Shown here in pieces: positions 18,067 through 27,365 of a DNA stretch of 64,000 nucleotides. The first letter of the stretch is position 1. Every line of letters starts with the position of its first letter. Where the stretch lies: contig NZ_JBBODF010000001.1 of the NCBI RefSeq assembly GCF_038002825.1, positions 2,728,001 through 2,792,000 of the forward strand, in the 5' to 3' direction. The notes under the pieces were generated by a model, which was not told where the DNA came from, did not search any database, and saw only the letters and a list, made by a program, of their open reading frames with translations. Origin of the DNA: Paenibacillus sp. FSL H8-0048. Its GTDB lineage: Bacteria; Bacillota; Bacilli; Paenibacillales; Paenibacillaceae. Both the position numbers and the translations under genes were made by a program.

Positions 18067-18978
18067 ATGCTCGACAGCGACCTGTTATACGAACAAGGTT
18101 ATAGTATACGTATCAATACTCCGGCTGATCCGCTCTTTTACTATTTTGACTACGATCAGCGCTCTCACGACATCAATATGGAGTTTCAGCACGATCATGA
18201 CTTTTATGAGATTCATATTCTGCTGGATTCCAGCGCTACTCATATTATTGAAGGCAATGTACATGCCCTGCAGCAATATGACATTGTTCTGCTCGCCCCG
18301 TACCGGCTGCATATGACCCAGTATCCCGCGGGCCCGCCGCACAAACGGCTGATTATCAACTTCAACCTGCCCAGGAATATGCCCGGATTTGAGACCGCTT
18401 ACAATGCAATGCTGCAGCCGTTCTCCGAGGAGGTTCCGATCTTCCGGTTCACCGGAGGACCGCGCAGTGCCGTGTTCGAGCCGCTCAATGCCATTTTCAA
18501 CTGTTCCCGCAGCACTTCACCCCTGAACCCTGTGCTGATTCACAGTCTGTTCCAGCAGTTTCTGTGCAGCCTGTCCCAGCAGTATGACAAGAATGCGTAC
18601 GTGCTGGAAGAGATCGGCAATGCCATGATGCAAAAAATCTATTCGATTACCGCCCACATTCACAGCCATTACGGCAGCGAGTTATCCCTGGACTCCATCT
18701 CCAAGGAATTCTATATCAGCCCTTATTATTTATCGCACCAGTTCAGAACCGTCACCGGCTTCACCTTGACCGAATACATCCAGATGACCCGCGTCCGCAA
18801 AGCCCAGCAGCTCCTGCTCCATACCCGGCACAAGATTTCCGACATCGCCGGACAATGCGGCTTCAACAGCTTCTCCCAGTTCAACCGCATCTTCAATAAG
18901 CAGAGCGGCATGTCCCCTTCCGCGTTCCGCAAGGCGCAAGGGCCTTCTGGCGGGGCTTCGTCTTTGAGTTCGTATTAA
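18067..18978 (+). CDS. AraC-family transcriptional regulator with N-terminal cupin
   Basis: The 303-residue protein has an N-terminal cupin-like ligand domain (HDHDFYEIHILLDSSATHII, then DIVLLAPYRLHM) and a C-terminal double helix-turn-helix. The first helix pair is in LDSISKEFYISPYYLSHQF and the second in ISDIAGQCGFNSFSQFNRIFN. The ATG at 18067 follows GGTGAGGAG by seven bases; an upstream GTG at 18052 has no site. It stands divergent from the GH38-GH105 operon, so it is the expected activator of those genes in response to an oligosaccharide. A bidirectional terminator follows. Confidence 0.9.
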   Translation: MLDSDLLYEQGYSIRINTPADPLFYYFDYDQRSHDINMEFQHDHDFYEIHILLDSSATHIIEGNVHALQQYDIVLLAPYRLHMTQYPAGPPHKRLIINFNLPRNMPGFETAYNAMLQPFSEEVPIFRFTGGPRSAVFEPLNAIFNCSRSTSPLNPVLIHSLFQQFLCSLSQQYDKNAYVLEEIGNAMMQKIYSITAHIHSHYGSELSLDSISKEFYISPYYLSHQFRTVTGFTLTEYIQMTRVRKAQQLLLHTRHKISDIAGQCGFNSFSQFNRIFNKQSGMSPSAFRKAQGPSGGASSLSSY

Positions 18979-18994
18979 GATAAGTGTAATAAAG

Positions 18995-19045
18995 AAGGCT
19001 GTCCCAAAAAGCCGTGAAAGCGGCGGTTGGGATAGCCTTTGTTTT
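18995..19045. terminator. Bidirectional terminator between the AraC gene and the immunity candidate
   Basis: AAGGCTGTCCCAA (18995-19007) pairs with TTGGGATAGCCTT (19027-19039). TGTTTTG follows on the plus strand and CTTCTTTATT on the minus strand. Confidence 0.85.
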
Positions 19046-19161
19046 GAGGTAAGACTGAAGTGCACTTGGGTAGATACTGTGCGAAAGGACCGTTCTTTCG
19101 ATTGCTGTGGTGTTTACGCCCGGGTATTAGATGGGTTAGATATGTTATTGATTAAATGTTT

Positions 19162-19755
19162 TCAACCCCAAAATTCACTCGTTTTATATAATAAAGGGTA
19201 TATATCTTTATTAACTTGATCCCAGCAGATTACTGTAAAATCATCAGATACTTCATTTGTTAATTGATGAGATAAAACAATATGGCTATTGTCGGAAAAG
19301 AATAAAACAAGTCCAACTTCTCTAGGATGATCCCATTGCAAGGAATTCATTGTTTCAATTTTAATTATTTCATATTTAATTAGACTTTGACCAACAATAT
19401 TTTTAAAGTAATTCTCCGAATATTCTTGGTCACATGCTTCAATTGGAAACAGTTCTTTGTCATTCTTCATTAAGTCTTCAGTTTCTTTACCATCTATGGT
19501 TTCAGCCCATAATATTATACTGCTAACTGTAACATCACTATTAAATCCTATTAATATATTTGGTTCAAACTCGATACAAAAAGGTCCTGTTGTAAGTGAA
19601 AATACATCCTTTTTATCTATCTCACATTCGGTTGCTGAATCTTCTTTGCTCCACCAGCTATATCGAATTAAATTTTCAACTCTTTTTCCAATTAAAAGAT
19701 CCAGCAAGTTTCTTTTGGCAGAGGGAATAGATGATTCAAAAAAATCATGTTTCAT
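19162..19755 (-). CDS. Candidate immunity protein for the adjacent toxin
   Basis: I do not recognise this 197-residue acidic, soluble protein by family. It has mixed charged and aromatic segments (RYSWWSKEDS, LIKYEIIKIETMN, FSDNSHIVLSHQL) and no signal or membrane segment. Its position is informative: it starts 14 bases after the stop of a 1447-residue toxin-like gene, in the same direction, with a GAGGTG site. It shares the low GC content of that gene's last 0.8 kb, unlike the GC-rich neighbours. A toxin C-terminal module and its cognate immunity gene typically move together in this way. The role is inferred from context only. Confidence 0.7.
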   Translation of the reverse strand: MKHDFFESSIPSAKRNLLDLLIGKRVENLIRYSWWSKEDSATECEIDKKDVFSLTTGPFCIEFEPNILIGFNSDVTVSSIILWAETIDGKETEDLMKNDKELFPIEACDQEYSENYFKNIVGQSLIKYEIIKIETMNSLQWDHPREVGLVLFFSDNSHIVLSHQLTNEVSDDFTVICWDQVNKDIYPLLYKTSEFWG

Positions 19756-19769
19756 AAACTACACCTCAA

Positions 19770-22700
19770 TTATTTTTTATTTTTAGCTACTTCAATAAGT
19801 AAATTAATCATTTTCAGGTTATTATTAGAAGGTTTCGTTTTTAAATGCACCTTTAGTGGATCTGCAATTACAATGTGCCCATCTTCTTTAATTAAAAATT
19901 GCAGATCATCAATTTTTATTTTTTTATCTACCATTGTTTTTTTAATATTTTCCAAGTCCTTAATACTATTCTCATTGAGAAGTCTTGTATCCATGCCATT
20001 AACAACCTGTACTTTTTTATCGCTTAATGCAACAATATCTTTTGAACCTTTAGCATATTTGTCCATAACAATTCCTGGCCTTCCATCAACAATTATTTTT
20101 TTTCTAGGTACACTTGGTAACCCTTGTTCGTCTAATAGATCAAGCATTTTTAACTCGTCATCAATTGAAGTTATTGGTTTCTTATCTTTTAAAATTGCGA
20201 CAACTTTATCATCACCGTATTCAAAGACTTCTTTGTTCCCCCCTTCTCCTATTTTCTTTCCTAAATCTGATTTGGATAAGTTACCTTCATCCGTCCCCTC
20301 AGCCCCACCCTCTTTTTTCTCCAGATACTGTTCAACCTCACTGATCACAGGCGCGAGAGTTTCAAGATCTGAATTCGCTAACTTGTCCCGTGGTGTGGCT
20401 TCTATCTTGGTATTACGTTCTTTTAATTGCTTAATTCGCTCGTGAATATTAAAATCTTTATTCCCAACTTTAATCTTGTCTAAATTCCCTATTCGTATCT
20501 TAAATCCCTCTATAATTTTGGGTACGGTTCGTTTATTCTCACTAGCCATCATCACCACATGCCCGCTGCCGCGCTTCTCAACCCAGAGCTGGTGGCTTTC
20601 TTTGCCGATTTTGAAGTTAACCAGCAGGCCGGCAATGGCGTTCTTGAGCTTCCCGGCACCTGCGACTACGAGATTCACTCCTGATTTCAAAAGCTGCTTG
20701 CCGAAAGCTAACAAGCGGGTATGCACGCCTCCCTTGACAGTGCCGAGGAAGTCACCGCTGGTTTCTTTTTTTGCAGCACCCGCTTTTCCACCGGCTTTGG
20801 GCTCTTCTTTTTTGCCTGGACTGTCTTTGCCCGCAACGCCGGTGATCCCGGACAGATTGGACAGCAGCTTCGTGCCGTTGCCGAAGACCTGATTGGTCTG
20901 CGCCTGGGCTTCATCCACCAGTCCCGTTGCTCCTTCTGTGGCTTCGTCGATCAATCCGCCTACCTTGTCCACAGGTCCCTGAAGCGGCTGAAGCAGGCTC
21001 TGGACCGGGCTGGACGCGGCAATTTTGTTAATCAGCTTGTCTGCGAACGGAATATGCTGGCGGATCAGGTCAACCAGTGATTGGCCCGCCACAGCTTCAA
21101 TCCCTTTGAATACAGCCTTAATCAGTGCTGACGGCGGATTAGTGATGATGAAATTAAGTACCATATCGACGCTTTTGTTAGCCAAGACGGACATAAGCTG
21201 AGTAGGTTTTCCGAGCAGTTGAACCTTTGCTTTAATGCCGCTGGCGGCTTCGGTTACCTTCTCACGAATTCCCTTGAACAGGCCTCCAGCCGCTTCCTTC
21301 AGCTTGCCTGCTCCCTCACTCAGCGCCTGGGCAGGGTTCTTCAATACCTCCAGACCCTGAACCATACCGGCATACACCATGCTGAACGGGTTGAACCACG
21401 ACTTGCCCGAGATGTTGATCACCGGCAGAGCCTTGTTAATCGCGCCTGACACCTTGCCGACTGTCTTTTGAAGAATTATGAACACGCCCTGAAGAAGCTG
21501 CAGTACCTTCATCAGTCCTTTTTCCTGGCTTCCGCCTTTCGGAGCCTTGCCCCCATCCTTGTCCTTCTCCTTGTCATCTGCCTGGCCCGTCTGTAGTGGC
21601 TTCAGCTCACCGAACAGCCCCTTGACCAGAAAGCCGCCCAAGCCCGCCGGATTCAGAAGCTGCTTCAGATTCTGCACCTTGAAATTCCGCAGGGTATTGA
21701 CCACAGTCATAACCGTGTTCGCCTGACGCAGCAGCTTAGGGAGGGTCGAGGTCAGCCAAGTGGCGATTTGCACCAGTACACTTCCCCCGCCCGTTGCAAA
21801 AGCAGCTGCAACCTCCGCAGCAATCTGCGCAACCTCCAAAGCCTTGCCGAAATTAATTTTGAATTCACCGCTCAAGAATTTCCCGATTCCCGATAATATC
21901 CCGTTATACAGTGACTGGACACCAGCGAACAGCTTATCCACTGTCTTCCCCATGAAATCCAGTGCGGCGCTGACCCCCTTTTTCAGGAGAGCAGCAGCCG
22001 TATTCACAGCTTGAACTGCCTTGTTCACCGCACGGTCGATCCAGCCGTTAATCTTCTTGGCAATGCCCGGGAAGCGGGCAAAAATCGTATTCGCAATTCC
22101 CTTCAGCACGTTCCCGAAGCCTTTGATTGCACTGACTATCAGCTTCCGGCCAGCTTCAATCAGCCCTACAACCGCTTGCTTGGCTTTATCGAAAATAGCT
22201 TTGACGGCCTTACGCAGCTGGGTGAAGAGGAAGTTCATTCCCTTCTGGATAGCCTCGCCAAGCTGCTTGCCTTTTTGCTTGAGCCACTCCCAGGGATTTT
22301 TGGCCTTTTTCTTTTGTTCTCCTTCAGCCTCCCCTTCCTTCTGCTTCTCCTCTGCCTGGGTCTTCGTATTCTTGTATTCCTTCCGGGATTCAGCTTCGGC
22401 ATCAGACAACTTGCGCTTGACCTCGCCTTCCTTTTCATCCTTGATGCCCTTGATTTCCCGATTCTTCTCTGCTGCAGCTGCCCCCGCTTCGCGGTCAAAT
22501 TCCCCGCTGGTAGCCTTAATCTCTTCTTGCCACTGCGTCCGGTACCCTAAGACCTCCGCTTTAGCCGCAGCCTGCTCAGTTTGCTGCTTCCCCGACGTTT
22601 CAGCCTTCAGCCGTTCTATCTCTGCCTTGGTATCGCCCTCAGCAGCTGTGACTCCCGCATCAAACGGCGTCTTTCCTTTCTGGTACTTCGCTTGACTATT

Positions 22701-24113
22701 CTCCATATAGACCTGAAGTTGATCCGCCAGCTGCGGGTTGAGGTAGCCAGCTACATCGGGCGGAATTGAACCCGTGGATTTCAGCTGAAAAGCTGGCGGC
22801 GCCACCGCGCGGATCGTATGCGCCGAACGTAGAATGCTCTTATCCGGCTTAGGCTGAATCCGGTTTTCTCCAAAATCCTGCCGGGTCTGCTCCAGCTCGG
22901 ACGCCTGTACAGTCTGCACATGCTGCTTGGCCTCTGCCTGAAAGCTCTCTACCTGGGAAGGATCGGCCTCACCGGTGAGGCTCATCTCCGGCGGATTCGC
23001 CGCATACCTGCTTGCTTCCTCCATCATTTGATCCGGATCTGTCTCCTCGTTGACTTGAGGAAAGCTGTTCATTCCAGCTGACGTATCCCCGCCTTGCTTC
23101 CCGCTCTGAAGAGCAGGCAGTGTGGCGGCTGGCAGCGGAGCTGCCGTTGTGCGCTTTGAAGCTTCAGCAGCTTGGCCTGGCGCGATGCCGGTTGGAGTTG
23201 GAATAGCTGGAAGTGCCTTCTCAGCCTGCTGTCTTTGCTGCCCCAGCGCTTCACCAGAGACACCTGCCGCCTGGTTGTACGCCTGACTGATTTCAGCCGG
23301 AGCAATGCTGCTTAGCTGCTGGATTACGCTGCCCGGGTTGCTGCCTTTAATAAGAACCACCGGGGCTTTGGCTGTTGCCTTTCTGGCTTGCAGAGGCGAA
23401 GCAGAGGTCCGTGAACCTGCTGCTGGAGACTTCTGCCCTGGCGCAGCTGAATGGTCTGCAGACTTTTGCCCCGGCGCAGCTGGCTTGTCTGCCGGCCTAC
23501 GACCTGCTGCATCTATTCTCGAAGAGGTATTCCCTTCCGTCTTAGCTTCCGGTTGGCGCTCCGGCTTCGCACTGGAGCTCACTTTCACCGGAGGCCCCAA
23601 TCCGCCTTCTGACCGGGCATGTATAACCGCCTCCGCTTTTACAGACTTCTTTGCCTGTACTTTGACTGCGGCAGGCTTGACCTCCGGCTCCCCTACCCGC
23701 ATGAATTCCGGCTGTGAGGTTTTCCTGGAGGCATGGATGCCATGAGGCACTTCCGGTTTTTCTAAGATTGGCGGGGACTTTATCTCAGCCGTTTTTGGGG
23801 AGCCTGATTTTTGCACAACGGGTTTGTCATCTTTCGCACGAGTCTGTTCAGCCTTCTCAGGCTTGGTCCGCTTGCCTTGGTCCAGCAGCATAAGCGCACT
23901 CCGCAGGCCAATTACACCGCTGAGCAGATTGAACTCTCTGGAGCTTACAGTCTCCGGGGCCGTTCGAAGGCGGTGGGCCAGCTGGTTGAGCTCAAGCGGT
24001 GTTCGCAGCGGCGGCTTCAATGCCGCCTTGTCTGCGAGCGGGACTTGCGCCGGTCTGCTCTGGTTCACGCTCTGCGGCTCTGCCGGTTTATGCACTGCAA
24101 TCTTGCTTGGCAT
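19770..24113 (-). CDS. Polymorphic-toxin-like protein with helical carrier region and kinase-like C-terminal domain
   Basis: The protein has 1447 residues. Residues 1-440 are Pro/Ala/Lys-rich and low in complexity. Residues 440-600 are a charged coiled coil. Residues 605-1080 contain long amphipathic and hydrophobic helices (FPGIAKKINGWIDRAVNKAV near 680; EVAAAFATGGGSVLVQIATW near 770). From memory these resemble the helical part of large effectors linked to extracellular contractile injection systems. A pre-toxin segment with KIGKESHQLWVEKRGSG lies near 1175. Beyond about residue 1190 the DNA becomes AT-rich. The last 160 residues look like a protein-kinase-like fold: GEGGNKEVFEYG as glycine loop near 1290, VVAILK with the ATP-binding Lys, IDDLQFLI as catalytic loop and IVIADP as metal-binding Asp near 1400-1415. 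No secretion genes are in the window. The carrier-toxin reading is inference; activity is unproven. Confidence 0.72.
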   Translation of the reverse strand: MPSKIAVHKPAEPQSVNQSRPAQVPLADKAALKPPLRTPLELNQLAHRLRTAPETVSSREFNLLSGVIGLRSALMLLDQGKRTKPEKAEQTRAKDDKPVVQKSGSPKTAEIKSPPILEKPEVPHGIHASRKTSQPEFMRVGEPEVKPAAVKVQAKKSVKAEAVIHARSEGGLGPPVKVSSSAKPERQPEAKTEGNTSSRIDAAGRRPADKPAAPGQKSADHSAAPGQKSPAAGSRTSASPLQARKATAKAPVVLIKGSNPGSVIQQLSSIAPAEISQAYNQAAGVSGEALGQQRQQAEKALPAIPTPTGIAPGQAAEASKRTTAAPLPAATLPALQSGKQGGDTSAGMNSFPQVNEETDPDQMMEEASRYAANPPEMSLTGEADPSQVESFQAEAKQHVQTVQASELEQTRQDFGENRIQPKPDKSILRSAHTIRAVAPPAFQLKSTGSIPPDVAGYLNPQLADQLQVYMENSQAKYQKGKTPFDAGVTAAEGDTKAEIERLKAETSGKQQTEQAAAKAEVLGYRTQWQEEIKATSGEFDREAGAAAAEKNREIKGIKDEKEGEVKRKLSDAEAESRKEYKNTKTQAEEKQKEGEAEGEQKKKAKNPWEWLKQKGKQLGEAIQKGMNFLFTQLRKAVKAIFDKAKQAVVGLIEAGRKLIVSAIKGFGNVLKGIANTIFARFPGIAKKINGWIDRAVNKAVQAVNTAAALLKKGVSAALDFMGKTVDKLFAGVQSLYNGILSGIGKFLSGEFKINFGKALEVAQIAAEVAAAFATGGGSVLVQIATWLTSTLPKLLRQANTVMTVVNTLRNFKVQNLKQLLNPAGLGGFLVKGLFGELKPLQTGQADDKEKDKDGGKAPKGGSQEKGLMKVLQLLQGVFIILQKTVGKVSGAINKALPVINISGKSWFNPFSMVYAGMVQGLEVLKNPAQALSEGAGKLKEAAGGLFKGIREKVTEAASGIKAKVQLLGKPTQLMSVLANKSVDMVLNFIITNPPSALIKAVFKGIEAVAGQSLVDLIRQHIPFADKLINKIAASSPVQSLLQPLQGPVDKVGGLIDEATEGATGLVDEAQAQTNQVFGNGTKLLSNLSGITGVAGKDSPGKKEEPKAGGKAGAAKKETSGDFLGTVKGGVHTRLLAFGKQLLKSGVNLVVAGAGKLKNAIAGLLVNFKIGKESHQLWVEKRGSGHVVMMASENKRTVPKIIEGFKIRIGNLDKIKVGNKDFNIHERIKQLKERNTKIEATPRDKLANSDLETLAPVISEVEQYLEKKEGGAEGTDEGNLSKSDLGKKIGEGGNKEVFEYGDDKVVAILKDKKPITSIDDELKMLDLLDEQGLPSVPRKKIIVDGRPGIVMDKYAKGSKDIVALSDKKVQVVNGMDTRLLNENSIKDLENIKKTMVDKKIKIDDLQFLIKEDGHIVIADPLKVHLKTKPSNNNLKMINLLIEVAKNKK

Positions 24114-24186
24114 AGAAGGTCACTCCCTGATTATTCTGTATACAAGTAATGGTGTTTTCAGGGACTGATTCACAGCCATTCTATAC

Positions 24187-24233
24187 AAAAAAAGCCTCAG
24201 GACCGCCCTAAGGGCCATCCAGAAGCTTTTTTT
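24187..24233. terminator. Bidirectional terminator between the GH3 gene and the toxin gene
   Basis: An A-tract/T-tract-flanked hairpin: AAAAAAAGCcTC.GG pairs with CC.GAaGCTTTTTTT, and the inner GCCCT/AGGGC extends the stem. It ends GH3 transcription on the minus strand and insulates the toxin gene. Confidence 0.82.
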
Positions 24234-24267
24234 ACATCTATACAAGAGCCCCGCTACGCACGAACAC

Positions 24268-27090
24268 CTACACTGTAAACCGAACGCGGCTGAGCAGAAC
24301 CTCACCCTGCAAGACAAAATACACATCTGTGATTCCGGCGTCTATATCCGCTATAGCGGACAGACTGTGCCACTGCTGAACGCCGCCGGACGGAACAGCA
24401 AGTGTAGCCGCCAGCTTGCCGGACGGGCTGCCGGTCCGGACTTCAACCACGCCTCCCAAGGCGGAGGATACCAGCATCTCGACACCTGCTGCCCCCTCCG
24501 CAAACCGGACATTATGGAACGCGATCCACGCCCCCTCCTTCACCGGATGCACCGCAGCGCCGCCAGCCTTACATTCATCGAGGAAGACGCTATCGTAATC
24601 ATCATAATTCTCAGCCTTAACTGGCGCATACAAATCACGCGGCGGAACGGTCTCGCCATGCACCCTGATGGTGGCGGACAGCCGGATATCTCCTGAGGAA
24701 CGGCCTGCCATTAGCCGGTATTCTCCATCCTCCACACAGTACTGTTCGCGGCTGACGTCCCAGAAGGAGAGCTCAGCGGCGGGTAAGGTGAAGGTGACCG
24801 TCTGCTTGTGTCCGGCAGCCATCCGGATTTTGCCGAACCTCTTCAGCTGCTTAAGCGGCCGCTTGATCCGGTTGGACAAGCACTGGACATACAGCTGGAC
24901 TACCTCGTCACCGTCAACGCTCCCGCTGTTCTCAAGCTCTATGGTCAGACTGATTGTACCGTCCTGCTGTACTTCCTCCGCTGACAGCGACAGCTTATTA
25001 TAATTCACCTGCGCGTAGCTCAGACCGTGACCGAACGGGTAGAGCGGCTCACCGTCGAAGTACATGTAGGTTCTTTTGCCTTTGATAATATCGTAGTCCA
25101 TGAATTCAGGCAGTTGGCTGACGCTGCGGTACCAGGTCATATTCAGCTTGCCGGACGGGCTGTAATCGCCGAAGAGGACATCTGCGACGGCATGGCCCAG
25201 CTCCTGTCCGCCATGCGAGGTGTACAGCACGGCCGGAATATGCTCGTCGATCCAGGCAGAGGAAATCGGGTAGCTGCCGACGATCACCACTACGGTATTG
25301 GGGTTGGCGGCATAGACGGCCTTGACCAGATTCTCCTGCTCTGCTGGCAGTACAATATCCGGCCGGTCAATCTCCTCCTTGCCGTTCAAGAGCGGATGGT
25401 TACCGACGAATACGACGGCAACCTCAGCGGCCCGGGCCGCTTCAACGGCTGCTTCTACACCATTCACTACCAGTTGCTTATGGAAGATCCGTGCTTCGGA
25501 AGAGGGCTCCTCTTCCGAGACGCGGAGGGTGCCGTCTCCGGCACTGATTGCAACCGGCTGATCATTCCAGGTACGCAAGCTGACAACGCCTTCGCCTTCC
25601 TCAACCAGGTTCAACGATTCCTTCACATACCAGCCATAGATTTCATCTGCGGAAGCAGTCAGTGTGCCGGCATCTGTCAGGGTAACATATTGTTTCCGGC
25701 TGGCAGATTCAAGGGTATGAGCAGTCCAGCCCCATGCCGTATGGCGGAACAGCTCCCCGCGTTCCGGCAGATCATGCAGCACTGCGAGCCGTCCGTCTTC
25801 CCCCGTAAACCCCACGGCTTGCCCGCTGGCAGCGGAGGTCAGAATGATCCGGTCATCCCCGCTCTCGAAGGTGACCTGCTTACCTGTCAGCTTCTTGGTA
25901 ATTCCCTGCAAAGGGGTCACCGCATACGGCAGCGTACCGGAATACCAGTCTCTGAACGCTTCGTCCCCCAGCGGGCCGATCACAGCCACCTTGGAGAGCG
26001 CGGCTGCATTCAGCGGAAGGGCTGCGTTATCATTCTTCAGCAGCACGATGGATTCCTTCGCGGCTTCGAGCGACAGCTCGCCATACGCTTTGCTGAGAAT
26101 CGCCGAGTCGTCTATCTTCGTATACGGATTTCCTTCCTCCGGATCGAACTCACCGAGCCGGAAGCGGATGCGGAAGGTGTTCGCCAGCGCGCGGTCCAGA
26201 TCCGCCTCGGTCAGCAGCCCTTCACGGAGCGCCTCGTGAATGACCTTAATGGTCTCCTCCGTCTCCTCGGTCACACTGTCAATGCCATTCTTAATGGATT
26301 CCGCCATGGACTGGGCGAAGGAATCATAATACTTATGGTCCTTTACAATGCCGAACAGGTCCCCGGCATCGCTGACAATGAAGCCGTCCATCCCCCATTC
26401 GCCCTTCACAATCTCCATTACCGCCGGATGCAGGATAACCGGCACGCCGTTCACGGAATTGTAGGCGGTCATCATGGATTGTGCGCCGCCTTCCTTGAAG
26501 GCAGGCTTGAAGGCTTCCAGATAATATTCGCGCATATTGCGCGGGTCAATGCTGGACGAAGCCACGCCCCGGTCAATCTCATTATTGTTGCCGAGGAAAT
26601 GCTTCAGGGTCGCTACCGCTTTCAGATACACCGGATGATCCCCCTGAATTCCCCGGACAAGCGCTGTACTCAGCCGGCCTGTCAGCTCAGGGTCTTCCCC
26701 GTACGCCTCCTCTGTTCTCCCCCAGCGCGGGTCCCGTTCCATATCTACTGTCGGTGCCCACAGAGTCAAGCCGTTAATAGTGGGATTCTTGCGGTAAAAG
26801 GCTCTGGCCTCATCCCCGATTGCCGAACCGATTTCTTGCAGCAGCGCCGGGTTCCAGGTACAGGCGAGCCCGCTTGGCTGCGGGAACGAGGTGGCTTTGC
26901 CCAGCCAGGAAATCCCGTGCGCACCCTCCGTCCCATGCTTGTAACCGCCTACACCGAGCCGTTCAATGGCTGCCTGATACTGCGGCATCAGACTGACTTT
27001 CTCCGCAAGCGTCAGCCGGGAGAGCAGGTCCTGAACACGTTCATCTAATGGCAATTCAATTTGTCTAAAAGGATATGCAGCAGCGTCCAT
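24268..27090 (-). CDS. GH3 beta-glycosidase with C-terminal CBM6-like domain
   Basis: The 940-residue protein has the GH3 TIM barrel (GTEGAHGISWLG near residue 53, KHFLGNNNEIDRG near 162) and the nucleophile Asp in FIVSDAGDL near 238. The alpha/beta sandwich follows (AVIGPLGD; GKEEIDRPDIVLP). A fascin-like insert around residues 440-530 (TAWGWTAHTLESASRKQYVT) interrupts the second domain. An Fn3-like domain with GDEVVQLYVQ comes next, and a CBM6-like tail (EGAWIAFHNVRF...GGVVEVRTGSPSGKLAATL) closes the protein. Beta-glucosidase or beta-xylosidase activity is likely. With no signal peptide it is probably intracellular. The ATG at 27090 has AGGAGAG upstream. It is a single-gene unit ending in a strong terminator. 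Confidence 0.92.
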   Translation of the reverse strand: MDAAAYPFRQIELPLDERVQDLLSRLTLAEKVSLMPQYQAAIERLGVGGYKHGTEGAHGISWLGKATSFPQPSGLACTWNPALLQEIGSAIGDEARAFYRKNPTINGLTLWAPTVDMERDPRWGRTEEAYGEDPELTGRLSTALVRGIQGDHPVYLKAVATLKHFLGNNNEIDRGVASSSIDPRNMREYYLEAFKPAFKEGGAQSMMTAYNSVNGVPVILHPAVMEIVKGEWGMDGFIVSDAGDLFGIVKDHKYYDSFAQSMAESIKNGIDSVTEETEETIKVIHEALREGLLTEADLDRALANTFRIRFRLGEFDPEEGNPYTKIDDSAILSKAYGELSLEAAKESIVLLKNDNAALPLNAAALSKVAVIGPLGDEAFRDWYSGTLPYAVTPLQGITKKLTGKQVTFESGDDRIILTSAASGQAVGFTGEDGRLAVLHDLPERGELFRHTAWGWTAHTLESASRKQYVTLTDAGTLTASADEIYGWYVKESLNLVEEGEGVVSLRTWNDQPVAISAGDGTLRVSEEEPSSEARIFHKQLVVNGVEAAVEAARAAEVAVVFVGNHPLLNGKEEIDRPDIVLPAEQENLVKAVYAANPNTVVVIVGSYPISSAWIDEHIPAVLYTSHGGQELGHAVADVLFGDYSPSGKLNMTWYRSVSQLPEFMDYDIIKGKRTYMYFDGEPLYPFGHGLSYAQVNYNKLSLSAEEVQQDGTISLTIELENSGSVDGDEVVQLYVQCLSNRIKRPLKQLKRFGKIRMAAGHKQTVTFTLPAAELSFWDVSREQYCVEDGEYRLMAGRSSGDIRLSATIRVHGETVPPRDLYAPVKAENYDDYDSVFLDECKAGGAAVHPVKEGAWIAFHNVRFAEGAAGVEMLVSSALGGVVEVRTGSPSGKLAATLAVPSGGVQQWHSLSAIADIDAGITDVYFVLQGEVLLSRVRFTV

Positions 27091-27113
27091 ATGTAATCTC
27101 TCCTTTTTCCTTC

Positions 27114-27129
27114 ATGATAACGGTTTCAT
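27114..27129. promoter_or_regulatory. cre-like or LacI-type operator upstream of the GH3 gene
   Basis: ATGATAACGGTTTCAT is a near-palindrome centred on CG and deviates at one position from the CcpA cre consensus WTGNAANCGNWNNCW. It lies 24 bases before the GH3 start codon, within the expected leader, as in carbon-catabolite-repressed genes. Confidence 0.5.
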
Positions 27130-27365
27130 CTCCAGCCAAGCCCAGCGTCCTCTTGCTTCCGCATAGCCCGGCTGTCTTATGCTCCTCCATCTTAGAGGAT
27201 CTTCCCTGACAATAACACCTGAACAATTGGCCCAAAAATCAGTTCATTATTAGGGATTCGTATGGTATAGATGCTAATCAGACACAACATATGCTATTGA
27301 CGTTATACTATAATTAAACCAAAGATAAGACTACAAGCGATGCTGAAAGGAAGTCCACACACTCT

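Noticed and set aside
25027..27048. 673-codon plus-strand frame opposite the GH3 gene
   Set aside because: It is antisense to a well-supported GH3 enzyme and shows no protein family features; a GC-rich shadow frame.
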